Assembly: GCA_905198745.1 (NCBI GenBank)
Contig: CAJKDU010000039.1
Location: forward strand, 1-21,953
Source of the DNA: an uncultured Prevotella sp.
GTDB taxonomy: Bacteria > Bacteroidota > Bacteroidia > Bacteroidales > Bacteroidaceae
Length of the DNA stretch: 21,953 bases
Reading direction: 5' to 3'
Shown here: piece by piece, positions 1-8,812 of the stretch
How the letters are laid out: each line of letters starts with the position of its first letter
How positions within the stretch are numbered: position 1 is the first letter of the stretch
Made by a program: the position numbers and the translations under genes
Notes under the pieces: model-generated
The model's input: only the letters and a program-made list of their open reading frames with translations
Database searches by the model: none
What the model was told of the DNA's origin: nothing

Positions 1-55
1 TTAGGAAGTGTTAGTCGATGACTTAGGAAGTGTTAGTCGATGACTTAGGAAGTGT
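1..55. repeat. 22-bp tandem direct repeat, 2.5 copies, cut by the window edge
   Basis: Two identical 22-bp units (1-22 and 23-44) are followed by an 11-bp partial copy (45-55). Each unit begins TTAGGAAGTG and ends TTAGTCGATGAC. The array probably continues to the left of the window. The units are contiguous, with no spacers, so this is not CRISPR. No open frame runs through it convincingly. Its function is unknown; it may be a dispersed intergenic repeat family or a repeat that stopped an assembly. Confidence 0.85.
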
Positions 56-59
56 CCCA

Positions 60-108
60 CAGCCTGTTCACTCATTGCTCACGGCAGTGGCAATGAGTGA
101 ACAGGCTG
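60..108. repeat. Long perfect hairpin, 19-bp stem
   Basis: A 19-bp arm at 60-78 (starting CAGCCTGTTCACTC) is perfectly complementary to 90-108, around an 11-nt loop that can itself pair CAC with GTG. It lies directly after the tandem repeats. No T-run follows either arm, so a simple intrinsic terminator is not well supported. It could be a repeat-associated palindrome, a protein-binding site or the end of an element. Confidence 0.8.
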
Positions 109-180
109 CGAAACTGATTTTGGGCACATCACTTGAACTTGGCAAACGGGGGATAGCTGATAAAAGTGACAGATATTAAA

Positions 181-275
181 CTATCTATCATGCATCTATC
201 ACGCATCCATCACTCCGCCTATCACACTTACAGTCAACCGAATAATGTCAAACAACAAGAAAAGTGATAGATAGT
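181..275. repeat. Degenerate 11-bp direct repeats with an inverted copy
   Basis: Three consecutive 11-mers on the plus strand (181-191, 192-202, 203-213) share the pattern gcATCtATCAc, and a longer fourth copy follows at 214-225. An inverted copy at 265-275 (TGATAGATAGT) is the exact complement of 180-190. The arrangement resembles iterons or a multi-site operator, but no replication gene is visible here. The rest of 1-549 shows no gene I can support. Confidence 0.6.
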
Positions 276-549
276 GGCGAAAAGGCGAAAAACTTTTCTT
301 GCGCACGTGCGCGCGTGAGAAGCAGTCATTCGCCAAGACGACAAGAGCACAAATTCCAGTGAGCACTGGGCTTTCTGTCCGGTTTATTTCAATCCAAACA
401 TTGGTTCCACACCTAGCACTCCAAATCGCGGATGAACTTTTATCATTGTGCTTTGCAGACCCACAGCCAGTCTTTCACGGAATGTAGGACAAAGCAAGTG
501 AGCGCCCTCCCAACCCTGTGGGAGACGATACGTGCAAGCCCTATACGCC

Positions 550-2295
550 CTACTGAACGATGCGAATCTCTTTCGGTGCATCAACAGAAGTGGCTATGGT
601 TCCGTCGGCCCGCTTCTCATGCCTTATTTTCACAGGCCCGAATGGCGTGGGATAGGTGCCCTCGACCCACTTCAAATGTCCCAAGTGGGGCGTAATCCTG
701 AGGGCCTTACATCCCGGTTCGAGTATTTCCACTCCAAGAACATGGTGCGAAAGCCAAGCCGTTGGGCCGCTTGCCCATCCGTGGCAAAGGCTGCAACGGA
801 ATCCGGGATAGCAGTAGCCACCGAAGTCGCCGTGTATGTTCTTCTTGTTCCTGTCTCCCAACTGGTCTATCGGGTTGGTATCCTTCATCCAGTCCAAGGC
901 GAAGTCTTCCCAGAAAGTAGTGGCCCCCATGTCGAGCATACCACCCCAATAATCGGATATGACGCTGAGAGCCTCATCATAAGCACCCGCCATGGCCTCA
1001 GCCTCCAGAATATAGTAGCCATAGAAAGTAGAGAAGCCGTCGGCATGGCCTTTCGACAGAATCTTATTAAAGGCCGGCTCCGGCTTGAGCAAGCCTGCCA
1101 AGGTCATCAAGGCAGCAGCCTGCTTCAGATTGTTATGCTCGGGGCGATGCTTCATCTCTATGTCGATGATACGCTGGCACTTGGCAGCATATTCCTGCTC
1201 ACCAAACACTTGGCAAATGCGCTGTGCGTCTTTCATGGCCCATACCAGCTGTGCCCTGACGCCACCTTCCACACCTTTCTTGTTAGGCGACGAGGGCCAA
1301 TCAAGGAAGTAGTTGCCGTTGATTTTCCCTTTTTCGTCCACAGTATCCACAAAGCGGTCTATGAGTCCCAGTATATAGGGGCGGTGTTTCTCCAGGAACT
1401 GTCTGTCGCCATTCTGCAGATACCATTCCCATTGAATGATGAGATACCACATGGAATAAGATGTCATGTTGTTCATCCATGATGGCAGCGGAAACTGCTT
1501 GCAAGCCAAATCAAGGCTCTTGGGAATCACATCATTATAGCCAAACACTGCGCTGAAGGTGGACACTTCGGGATGCATGTCGCCCAACCATACCAGTCGG
1601 TCGCGCTTAATGCCGTCCCATATATATTCCTGTGCATTGAGATGCACGGTGTAGGCACCTGTCATCCATATTTTGTTCAGCCGTTCGTCGTCGCACTTGA
1701 AAGAGCCAACGTAGGACATGTCGCGATAGCGGAAAACAGCTGTTGCCTCGCGGAGTGAGATTTGGGTGTTGGGTTGCAGCAGGTCGATGCGCACAAAGCG
1801 GAAGCCTGTGTTCCCTATTTCTATCTTTCCGTCACGCGGAATGTCCATCACAATGTCACGCATGGCGTGGTCGTCCGTGCTGAAACCCATCTTCCACTCG
1901 CTGTTGCACGGCTCGCTGCAAGTCTCTTGCACCGACTCGCCAAAACGGATACGCACTTTGGACGGCATGCGCCTGGAACTGCTGCCCATCACAAGCTGCA
2001 ACCCGCCATGCAGTTCCCTGCCATAATCAAAGATGACAGATGCCGTGTCGGCTTCACCCGATTTCATCAGTGCAGTATGGCGCCTGCCCATTTCGGGCTG
2101 TCCAGTGCCTCGTTGGAGAAGCACGTCCGTGCCGGTCAGTCCCTTTGACCACACGATTCTCGAGGGCGAGATATAAGCCCGTTTCAACTCGTCCATACGG
2201 ATATGGGCAGTGTCCGACTGCCATACAAGAGGGACCTCAGCCTTACCCATAAAGGTGAAGGCGGCTCCTAAGATAAACAATGATAGTTTCTTCAT
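550..2295 (-). CDS. GH78-like alpha-L-rhamnosidase, exported
   Basis: The 581-aa protein is probably a glycoside hydrolase that removes terminal alpha-L-rhamnose, or acts on a related sugar, in the periplasm or at the surface. It begins with a signal peptide (MKKLSLF..., likely cut after GKA near residue 19). A beta-rich N-terminal part is followed by a six-hairpin (alpha/alpha)6 region with the family hallmarks DGIKRDRLVWLGD (about 227-239), GATTFWE (457-463, candidate catalytic Glu 463) and HGWASGPTAWL (505-515). A short beta-sandwich tail ends the protein. It is shorter than many GH78 enzymes of about 700-1100 aa because it lacks the extra N-terminal domains, yet it looks intact. It is the last gene of the lacI-GH31-GH2-GH78 operon, starting 10 bp after the GH2 stop. 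Substrate specificity is inferred; the family also includes members with other activities. Confidence 0.85.
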   Translation of the reverse strand: MKKLSLFILGAAFTFMGKAEVPLVWQSDTAHIRMDELKRAYISPSRIVWSKGLTGTDVLLQRGTGQPEMGRRHTALMKSGEADTASVIFDYGRELHGGLQLVMGSSSRRMPSKVRIRFGESVQETCSEPCNSEWKMGFSTDDHAMRDIVMDIPRDGKIEIGNTGFRFVRIDLLQPNTQISLREATAVFRYRDMSYVGSFKCDDERLNKIWMTGAYTVHLNAQEYIWDGIKRDRLVWLGDMHPEVSTFSAVFGYNDVIPKSLDLACKQFPLPSWMNNMTSYSMWYLIIQWEWYLQNGDRQFLEKHRPYILGLIDRFVDTVDEKGKINGNYFLDWPSSPNKKGVEGGVRAQLVWAMKDAQRICQVFGEQEYAAKCQRIIDIEMKHRPEHNNLKQAAALMTLAGLLKPEPAFNKILSKGHADGFSTFYGYYILEAEAMAGAYDEALSVISDYWGGMLDMGATTFWEDFALDWMKDTNPIDQLGDRNKKNIHGDFGGYCYPGFRCSLCHGWASGPTAWLSHHVLGVEILEPGCKALRITPHLGHLKWVEGTYPTPFGPVKIRHEKRADGTIATSVDAPKEIRIVQ

Positions 2296-2305
2296 ATTCT
2301 TAATG

Positions 2306-4792
2306 TCATTTAGTTTCCACCAAAACCCGTGACTCCTGCAAGTCTATTCCCTTGGCAGAAAGGGCTATCTGTCCTTTCTCTCCCGTGCTTTGCAGTACCA
2401 CGAGACACTTACCTGCGAAAGCCTTGCGCTTGTTGTCCTTGAATCGTTCCATCGAGGCGGCATTGCCGTTGTCCACTCCAGCAATCCTGGCAGGTCCGTC
2501 CACGCTGAAAAAGAGTTGGTTTTCGGCATGTGGACAGAGAGTGCCGTCCTTGTCTACCACCTCAACCTGCACGAAACAAAGACTTTTGCCGTCGGCTTTC
2601 AGTTCTTTTTGTTCGGGTGTAAAGCGCAGATGATGGGGCGCGCCAGCAGTGCGAACAGTCTGTCGTCTCACTTCTTTTCCGTTCTTTCGCGCCACCACAC
2701 AGATGATTCCCGGATGATAGACCACACGCCACATCACGTGGAACTGATGGCTGTCGGCCTTCTTTCTGACTCCTGCACTCACGCCATTGACAAAGAGTTC
2801 CACCTCGTCGGCCTGATTATAATAGCACCAAAGGTCAACCGTCTGCCCGTCTATCCAGTTCCAGTGAGGAAACAGGTGCAGCACCGGTTCGCTTGACCAT
2901 TCGCTTTTGTAGAGCCAGTAAGCGTCTTTCGGGAAACCGGCAAGGTCTATCACACCGAAATAACTGCTTCGTGACGGATAGCCGTAAGGCGTTGGCTCAC
3001 CTATATAGTCGTAACCTGTCCACAGAAACTGGCCGCTGCAGAAAGGTGTATGCTTCACCACGTCGAGCGAATGTTCATGACTGGTGCCCCATGGAGCATG
3101 CTGGTTGTCGTAGCTGCTGCACTGATAGGATGGATCATTCCACGGCCTATCCCAACGCGAAGGCGAGAGAATCACGGAGTCGCTCGGCATGGTGTAGTAG
3201 CCGCGTGACTGGAGTGCCGACACACTCTCGGTGAATAGGAAGGGCTTGCCGGGGAAGTTTTTCTTGAAGTCCTTCACGTTCTGATCGTGATAGTTGAATC
3301 CTATGAGGTCAATAGCACCGCTCTTGAACAAGTGGTTCGTGGGCTTGGGTTCGTTGCAGCCTGCCGTGACGGGACGCGTCGTGTCATACTTGTGAATCAC
3401 TTCTGCCAGCCTTTGGGTGAGCAGGGAGTTGACACTGAGCGTCTTGTCGTTGGCAAGCGTTGAGGGGTCATGGCCCATGTTGAGTATCAAGTTGGCCTGT
3501 TCAAGGGTGAGATTGTCGGCGCTGGCACTCGACCACTGCTCGAGCACCTCATTGCCGATGCTCCATATCATCACGGAAGGATGGTTGCGGTCGCGAACCA
3601 CCAGGTCGGTAAGGTCACGTTCATACCATTTGTCAAAGAACCGGGCATAGTCGTTCTTGGTCTTTCGGCGCCGCCACATGTCAAACGACTCGTCCATCAC
3701 CACAAGCCCCATCGTGTCGCACATGTTGAGCAGTTCGGGAGCTGGCGGATTGTGCGAGCATCTCAGTGCGTTGCACCCCATACGCTTGAGCATCAACAGT
3801 TTGCGGTGCATGGCATCTTCGCTAAGGGCTGCACCGAGACAACCGAAGTCATGGTGTTCGCAAACCCCGTTGAGCTTCATGGGCTTGCCGTTGAGAAAGA
3901 ATCCATGGTCGGCGTCGAAGCGGAAAGAGCGGAAGCCGGTTGTGGTGAGGTAGGTGTCTACCACCCTCCCCTCACTAAGCAGTTCGGTCTTCACCGTATA
4001 GACGTATGGACGTTCCACAGACCACAGATGCGGATTGCCCAAAGCAAGAGTTTGCGTCACGTCCGACCTCCCAGCCACCTTCGTCTGGGAGGTTCCTTGA
4101 GCCGCCACCTTGCCTTGAGCGTCGAGCAGCGTGTTGCGCACCGTGATGCGCTTGCCCACTGACGAGGCCTCAGCCGCCACGGTTACGGTGACATTCACTC
4201 TGCCGCGTTTTCCTTCCACCGTCGGTTGCACATGTGTGCCCCAATGCGCCACATGCACTTCAGCGGTCTTGGTGAGCCACACATGGCGGTATATGCCACA
4301 GCCACTATACCACCGGCTGTTGGGTTGGTCGGTGTTGTCCACCTTGACGGCTATCACATTGTCACCGTTTCTGTTGAGGTAAGGGGTCAGGTCATACTCG
4401 AAACTGCTGTAGCCATAGGGGCGTGTGCCTAACAGATGACCATTGATGTAGACCGAGGAGTTCATATATACACCGTCGAACTCTATGAAATACTTGTCGT
4501 ATTTCTCTCCGGGCAAAACCTTGAAGTGCTTGCGATACCATCCCATACCTCCAGGTAGCGCACCGCCACCGGCACCCGACGCATTGGAGGCCGAGAAACT
4601 ACCTTCCACAGCCCAGTCGTGCGGCAAGGTGAGCCGCCGCCACTTGGCATCGTTGAAATCGGCACGCTCCACTTGTTTCTCCTTGGGATTGAGCGTGAAA
4701 AGCCAGTCGGCATCAAAGAGCAAACGCTCTCTGGCCTGGGCACCAAGTGCGGCCAGCAGGAAGCACATGGTCAGAACAGCTTGTTTTTTCAT
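2306..4792 (-). CDS. GH2 beta-galactosidase-like glycosidase, exported
   Basis: The 828-aa protein is a retaining exo-glycosidase, most likely a beta-galactosidase. A signal peptide (MKKQAVLTMCFLLAALGAQA) precedes a jelly-roll sugar-binding domain (about 25-185, with LPHDWAVEG and GMGWYRK), an immunoglobulin-like domain (about 190-290) and a TIM barrel (about 295-600). In the barrel, IWSIGNE supplies the acid/base Glu 415 and FLFTES the nucleophile Glu 522, and the CSHNPP motif is present. C-terminal beta domains resembling DUF4982 follow. A GTG six bases upstream (4796-4798) is an alternative start, but the ATG gives the better signal peptide. It sits 15 bp after the GH31 stop. Next to an alpha-xylosidase-like enzyme, removal of galactose from xyloglucan side chains is plausible. 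Beta-glucuronidase or other GH2 activities are not excluded. Confidence 0.9.
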   Translation of the reverse strand: MKKQAVLTMCFLLAALGAQARERLLFDADWLFTLNPKEKQVERADFNDAKWRRLTLPHDWAVEGSFSASNASGAGGGALPGGMGWYRKHFKVLPGEKYDKYFIEFDGVYMNSSVYINGHLLGTRPYGYSSFEYDLTPYLNRNGDNVIAVKVDNTDQPNSRWYSGCGIYRHVWLTKTAEVHVAHWGTHVQPTVEGKRGRVNVTVTVAAEASSVGKRITVRNTLLDAQGKVAAQGTSQTKVAGRSDVTQTLALGNPHLWSVERPYVYTVKTELLSEGRVVDTYLTTTGFRSFRFDADHGFFLNGKPMKLNGVCEHHDFGCLGAALSEDAMHRKLLMLKRMGCNALRCSHNPPAPELLNMCDTMGLVVMDESFDMWRRRKTKNDYARFFDKWYERDLTDLVVRDRNHPSVMIWSIGNEVLEQWSSASADNLTLEQANLILNMGHDPSTLANDKTLSVNSLLTQRLAEVIHKYDTTRPVTAGCNEPKPTNHLFKSGAIDLIGFNYHDQNVKDFKKNFPGKPFLFTESVSALQSRGYYTMPSDSVILSPSRWDRPWNDPSYQCSSYDNQHAPWGTSHEHSLDVVKHTPFCSGQFLWTGYDYIGEPTPYGYPSRSSYFGVIDLAGFPKDAYWLYKSEWSSEPVLHLFPHWNWIDGQTVDLWCYYNQADEVELFVNGVSAGVRKKADSHQFHVMWRVVYHPGIICVVARKNGKEVRRQTVRTAGAPHHLRFTPEQKELKADGKSLCFVQVEVVDKDGTLCPHAENQLFFSVDGPARIAGVDNGNAASMERFKDNKRKAFAGKCLVVLQSTGEKGQIALSAKGIDLQESRVLVETK

Positions 4793-4807
4793 GTTCACGG
4801 GTAGATT

Positions 4808-7720
4808 TTAGAGTTTCACTGTAAGGGCCTTGCCCGAATATTTCACGAGTTTGCCCTTGGGATTTTCAAGATTGAGGGGCATCTTCCTGTCTTCCGAAAC
4901 AAGCACCACGTTGAAACGGCGTTTCCCGAGCATGCCCTTGAAAGTGCCCTTGCGAGGCCCGACAGTGAGCTGGCGAGTCTTGTCGTTGTAGGTGAAAAGA
5001 ATGGTGGAATAGTCGCCACGCTCATAATTATAATTGGTGTTCTCGTCTTCATAGAGTTCAAACTGACCGTCGCGGCCGGCATAAACATACAGGTTGATGA
5101 GCTCTGCAGACTTCTCGTCACTCCATTCCATCTCTGGGCCGAACGGCACTATGGCACCGCTTCTGACAAAGACAGGCATGCGTTCATAGGGAGCATCCGC
5201 CACGATGGACTGTCCGCCACGGTAGGCAGTGCCCGAATAGAGGTCATACCACAGGTTGTCCTTGGGCAGATAGACCTCACGCTGGCGAGCCTGGTAGTAG
5301 CCCACCGGACAAGCCATGAAGGCAGGACCGAACATCCACTGGTCCTTCACGTCGTTGACACGGGCATCGGCAGTGAAGTCCATCACCAGGGCACGCATCA
5401 GCGTATAATCGTGGAAATGGGCCCATCCTGCCATGCTGTAAAGATAGGGCATCAGCCTGTAGCGCAGCCGGTCGTACCACACAATGCTCTCGTAGGCGGG
5501 ATGCCCCTCGGGAGCTATGTTCCACACTTCCCGTTGCGGCCACTGTCCGTGGGTGCGGAAGATGGGCACAAAACAACCGAACTGGTACCATCGGGTCTGC
5601 AACTCGCGCCATTCTTTCAGGTCGGCATTCTCCTGCCGCGTCTTGTTCCACACCTTCTGAGCGTTGACATAGCGGTTTTCCACACAGAATCCGCCCTGGT
5701 CCATGCCCCAGAACGGTATGCCGCTCAACGAATAGTTCATGCCTGCCGTCATCTGTGCACGCATGTCTTCCCATCGGGTGCCTATGTCGCCACTCCATGA
5801 GGCGGTGCTGTAGCGTTGCAAACCGGCAAAGCCGCTGCGCGTCAGCAGGAACACGCGCTTGTCGGGATTCACCGAGCGCTGTCCGTTATAGATGGCATCG
5901 GCATTGACAAGGGCGTAGGCATTGAAGTATTCGGTGCTCGAACCGAGGGCCGTGGGACCGCACAAAGCCTTGCGATAGTCGATGGGCGTACAGTCGCGCA
6001 CATTGGGTTCTGAGGCGTCCATCCACCAGGCATCTATGCCTTGGCGGTACTTGGTGTAGAGGTTTTCGTCCATCTGTTGCCAGAAAAGCTTGCGTGCGCC
6101 TTCTGCATAGGCATCGTAGAAGGAACCCACATAGCCCGGTCCCACCCAGTCGCGAATGGAGTCTTTCACCGCTTGTCGATACATCCAGCCATGGGCGTCG
6201 AGCGCCTTATAGTTGGCAGTGTTACAATAGAACTTGGGCCACACGCTGATCATGAATCGGCCGTGCAGGGCATGCACACTGTCGAGCATGGCCTGTGGGT
6301 CGGGATAACGTGAGGTGTCAAACTGGTGACTGCCCCATTGGTCGTCCTTCCAATAGTTCCAGTCTTGCACGATGTTGTCTACCGGTATATGCCGCTTGCG
6401 GAATTCGGCAAGCGTTCTCTCTATGTCCTTGGATGTCTTGTAGCGTTCCCTGCTCTGCCAGAAGCCCATTGCCCAACGGGGCATGACCTGTGCCTTGCCT
6501 GTCAGGGTGCGATAGCCGCTGATGACACCGTCCATGGTGCCGCCATAGATGAAGTAGTAGTCCATGTCGCGTGCCATCTCGCTCCACACGCTCAAGCGGT
6601 TTTGCTCCGTCTCGTCTTGCGGGTGAGCCACACGCAGCCCGCAATAGCTCACATCGCCATCAGGCTTCCACTCTATGCGTATCGGCGTGCGTTCGCCTTG
6701 GCGGATGGGTGTGGCAAACTTGTAGGAGTTGGGATTCCATGCCGTGCGCCATCGTTCCGCCACCACTTCCTTGCCGCCTATATACACTTTCATATAGCCT
6801 GCATAGTAAAGGATGAAACGATAGAGCGAAGACTGAGCGGGTTCAATATAGCCTTCGTAGACCACCTTGGACCCATTCAGTCGGAAGTTCTTGGGCAGAT
6901 TGCCAATGACCCGTGAGTTCTCGAAATAGAGAGAGTCCTCACGACGTTGCACCACACGTCCCTGCTTGTCGGTATAGGTGCCGGTGAGAGCACCCGGCTG
7001 GCCGTCTTTATCATAGAGCGTAAACGCCCGCTGAAGTTGCAGATAGTCGTCAGGATTGCCCCAGCGACAGAGTGAATAGCTGTCCCACAGGAGTCCGTAG
7101 CCCTTGTTGCTCACCACGAAGGGAACCGATATTTTGGTGTTATACTGGAAGAGTTCCTCGTTCTTCCCCTTCATGTTGAGTTCCTCAGCCTGGTGCTGGC
7201 CCAGTCCGTAGAAGGCCTCATCGGCAGGGCTGTCGAAGAGCATGCGCCACGACCAAGCCTTGCGCTGGGTGTCGGTCAGCTTGCCTACGCCGGTGTCGGC
7301 GGCAGGCACGATGTAGGGAGTGAAGGTCTTGCCGCCCTGACAGGCCTCGCTGAGCAGGGTGTGGCCATCCGCATCGAGGAAGGCAACCCTTCCTGTGGTG
7401 CCGTCTACCCGTGCCCTGACATGGGCCGTCTTGACCTCGACAGTGCCGCCAGACTCGCTCACGGAGTAGGCGGTAAAGGCCTGTTGAGGCACTATGACGA
7501 GGCTCTGCTTGGCGGGAAAAGCCGTTTCGGCTGTGGCTTCCACACGGATAATGTCCGGGCAGACCACCTGCAGGCGCACCAGCCGGGCAGACTGCGAGGC
7601 AGGTTGTTTCACCCGCACGGTGACAGAGTTGCCTTCCGTAGAATAAAAAGAATTGTCTGCCGATGCCACTACTGCGGACACCAACAGACAAGATGTAAGG
7701 ACTGGAAATAAGGTATTCAT
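4808..7720 (-). CDS. GH31 alpha-xylosidase-like enzyme with PA14 insert
   Basis: The 970-aa retaining alpha-glycosidase is exported (signal peptide likely cut after ASA at residue 21). An N-terminal beta-sandwich (about 25-235) is interrupted before the barrel by a PA14-like domain (about 240-365, with LYRFILYYAGYMKVYIGGK). The TIM barrel follows with WWMDASEPN (nucleophile Asp 568) and ATWSGD-type SWSGD (acid/base Asp 645), then C-terminal beta domains. A PA14 insert in this position is known from the Bacteroides ovatus xyloglucan alpha-xylosidase, and motifs such as LTRSGFAGLQRYSTA and NGQRSVNPDKRVF agree with that group as I remember it. Alpha-xylosidase on xyloglucan oligosaccharides is therefore my first choice, with alpha-glucosidase second. 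It lies 23 bp after lacI and upstream of the GH2 and GH78 genes. Confidence 0.92.
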   Translation of the reverse strand: MNTLFPVLTSCLLVSAVVASADNSFYSTEGNSVTVRVKQPASQSARLVRLQVVCPDIIRVEATAETAFPAKQSLVIVPQQAFTAYSVSESGGTVEVKTAHVRARVDGTTGRVAFLDADGHTLLSEACQGGKTFTPYIVPAADTGVGKLTDTQRKAWSWRMLFDSPADEAFYGLGQHQAEELNMKGKNEELFQYNTKISVPFVVSNKGYGLLWDSYSLCRWGNPDDYLQLQRAFTLYDKDGQPGALTGTYTDKQGRVVQRREDSLYFENSRVIGNLPKNFRLNGSKVVYEGYIEPAQSSLYRFILYYAGYMKVYIGGKEVVAERWRTAWNPNSYKFATPIRQGERTPIRIEWKPDGDVSYCGLRVAHPQDETEQNRLSVWSEMARDMDYYFIYGGTMDGVISGYRTLTGKAQVMPRWAMGFWQSRERYKTSKDIERTLAEFRKRHIPVDNIVQDWNYWKDDQWGSHQFDTSRYPDPQAMLDSVHALHGRFMISVWPKFYCNTANYKALDAHGWMYRQAVKDSIRDWVGPGYVGSFYDAYAEGARKLFWQQMDENLYTKYRQGIDAWWMDASEPNVRDCTPIDYRKALCGPTALGSSTEYFNAYALVNADAIYNGQRSVNPDKRVFLLTRSGFAGLQRYSTASWSGDIGTRWEDMRAQMTAGMNYSLSGIPFWGMDQGGFCVENRYVNAQKVWNKTRQENADLKEWRELQTRWYQFGCFVPIFRTHGQWPQREVWNIAPEGHPAYESIVWYDRLRYRLMPYLYSMAGWAHFHDYTLMRALVMDFTADARVNDVKDQWMFGPAFMACPVGYYQARQREVYLPKDNLWYDLYSGTAYRGGQSIVADAPYERMPVFVRSGAIVPFGPEMEWSDEKSAELINLYVYAGRDGQFELYEDENTNYNYERGDYSTILFTYNDKTRQLTVGPRKGTFKGMLGKRRFNVVLVSEDRKMPLNLENPKGKLVKYSGKALTVKL

Positions 7721-7742
7721 TCGTTGATTGTGGTTTCAGGAG

Positions 7743-7753
7743 GTTAACGTTTG
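7743..7753. promoter_or_regulatory. Possible second LacI-type operator before GH31
   Basis: On the minus strand CAAACGTTAAC spans the stop codon of the regulator, 23-33 nt upstream of the GH31 start. It shares CAAACGTT and a following AC with the near-palindrome in the regulator's own promoter, but its symmetry is limited to AACGTT. It could be coincidence from the codons for Lys-Arg-stop. Confidence 0.25.
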
Positions 7754-8757
7754 TTGCTGCTGTCGCGTATCATGAGCGTCATTGGCACCACCTCACGGTA
7801 GATCTTCTTGTCGCCGTTGATGTTACGGAGCAAGAGTTCACACGCCTTGTACCCCTGTTCGTGGGCCTTGTCCATGATTGTGGTGAGTTTAGGGGTGACG
7901 AAAGCAGCCGAGTCGCCGTCGGTAAATCCGATGATGGCCACGTCTTCCGGGATGCGGAGGTTCATGGTCTTGATGGCATCAAAGGCTGCATAGGTGATGA
8001 TGTCGTTGAAAGCCAGGATGGCATCGGGCCGATCTTCGCGGCTGAGGAGCTTGAGTGCAGCCTCGCGGGCCACGTCGAAGTCTATCTTGTCGCACACCAC
8101 AAGTGTGCGGTCCACGGGGATTCGGTTTTCGTGGAGCGCCTCTATGTAGCCATGTTTGCGGCGGCGCACCATGTCAAGGTGGTTGGGGCCGCCAATGAAG
8201 GAAATGCGCCGGCTGCCGGTGTCGATGAGGTGCTGGGTGGCCTGTTGCGCTGCCACGTCGCCGTCGGCCACTACCGAGGAAAAGAGTTCGGGCAGGCAGG
8301 TTCGTGCGAAAAACACAAGGGGAATGCCCATCTTGTGTATTTCTTCAAAATGAGAATAGTCCACCGTGTCTTGTGCCAGGCAGGCAATGATGCCCTCACA
8401 GTGCAGACTGATGAAGTTATCCACCGCCTCGGCCTCACGTTCATGGTCTTCATGGCTATTGCTGCTGAACACTGAGTAGCCTTCTTTGCGCGCATAGTCC
8501 TCAATGCCATCGAGCACTGCTGCATAGTAATGGGTGACCAGGTTGGGCACAACTACCCCTATGATGCGGGGAGCCTCCTTGCGCAGACTTTGCGCAAAAG
8601 GGTTTGGACGGTAGTTCATCTCCTTGGCCAGGGCCTGTATGCGGCGCTTCATGTCATCGCCCACTTCATGGCTATTGCGAAGAGCGCGCGACACGGTGGC
8701 TATACTAACGCCTAATTGCTGTGCTAAGTCCTTGAGTGATGTACGGCGTTGTTTCAT
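7744..8757 (-). CDS. LacI-family transcriptional regulator
   Basis: The 337-aa protein has an N-terminal helix-turn-helix (residues about 6-27, SLKDLAQQLGVSIATVSRAL), the hinge YRPNPFAQSLR, and a periplasmic-binding-protein-like sensor domain starting IIGVVVPNL. Members bind near-palindromic operators with a central CG and release or engage on binding a sugar. I start it at the ATG at 8757. An in-frame extension to 8811 would place the start inside the -33 promoter element and adds no family sequence. It is the first gene of the hydrolase operon, so it probably regulates itself and the enzymes. The likely ligand is a mono- or oligosaccharide released by the downstream enzymes (inference). Confidence 0.93.
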   Translation of the reverse strand: MKQRRTSLKDLAQQLGVSIATVSRALRNSHEVGDDMKRRIQALAKEMNYRPNPFAQSLRKEAPRIIGVVVPNLVTHYYAAVLDGIEDYARKEGYSVFSSNSHEDHEREAEAVDNFISLHCEGIIACLAQDTVDYSHFEEIHKMGIPLVFFARTCLPELFSSVVADGDVAAQQATQHLIDTGSRRISFIGGPNHLDMVRRRKHGYIEALHENRIPVDRTLVVCDKIDFDVAREAALKLLSREDRPDAILAFNDIITYAAFDAIKTMNLRIPEDVAIIGFTDGDSAAFVTPKLTTIMDKAHEQGYKACELLLRNINGDKKIYREVVPMTLMIRDSSNKR

Positions 8758-8781
8758 GTTGCTGCTGATTATTTTGTCTTG

Positions 8782-8812
8782 CAAAGATAAGAAACTTTGC
8801 CGAAAGCGCAAA
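8782..8812 (-). promoter_or_regulatory. Bacteroidota promoter of the lacI-glycosidase operon
   Basis: Read on the minus strand, TTTG (8812-8809) is followed by 19 nt and TATCTTTG (8789-8782), matching the Bacteroidota housekeeping consensus TTTG-N19-21-TAnnTTTG. Transcription would begin around 8775, leaving a leader of about 20 nt before the ATG at 8757. Confidence 0.75.

Noticed and set aside
1..55. CRISPR array
   Set aside because: The 22-bp units are directly adjacent with no spacers, and no cas genes are visible.
507..524. Terminator of the glycosidase operon
   Set aside because: CTCCCA/TGGGAG gives only a 6-bp stem, with no T-run on the minus strand.
299..695. Short plus-strand open frames left of the GH78 gene
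   Set aside because: No domain, no promoter, partly antisense to the GH78 gene, and overlapping each other in different frames.
532..1482. 316-aa plus-strand open frame
   Set aside because: It lies antisense to the GH78 gene, has no recognisable domain, signal or promoter, and is explained by that gene's codon composition.
3470..4162. 230-aa plus-strand open frame
   Set aside because: Antisense shadow of the GH2 gene, with no family features.
7681..7720. GH31 enzyme as a lipoprotein (LTSC at residues 8-11)
   Set aside because: The Cys lies too early for a lipoprotein signal and no positive residues precede it; a normal signal peptide cut after ASA fits better.
7861..8475. 204-aa plus-strand open frame
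   Set aside because: Antisense to the clearly recognised LacI-family regulator.
8758..8811. N-terminal extension of the LacI-family protein
   Set aside because: The in-frame start at 8811 falls within the -33 promoter element, and the added residues precede the normal family N-terminus.
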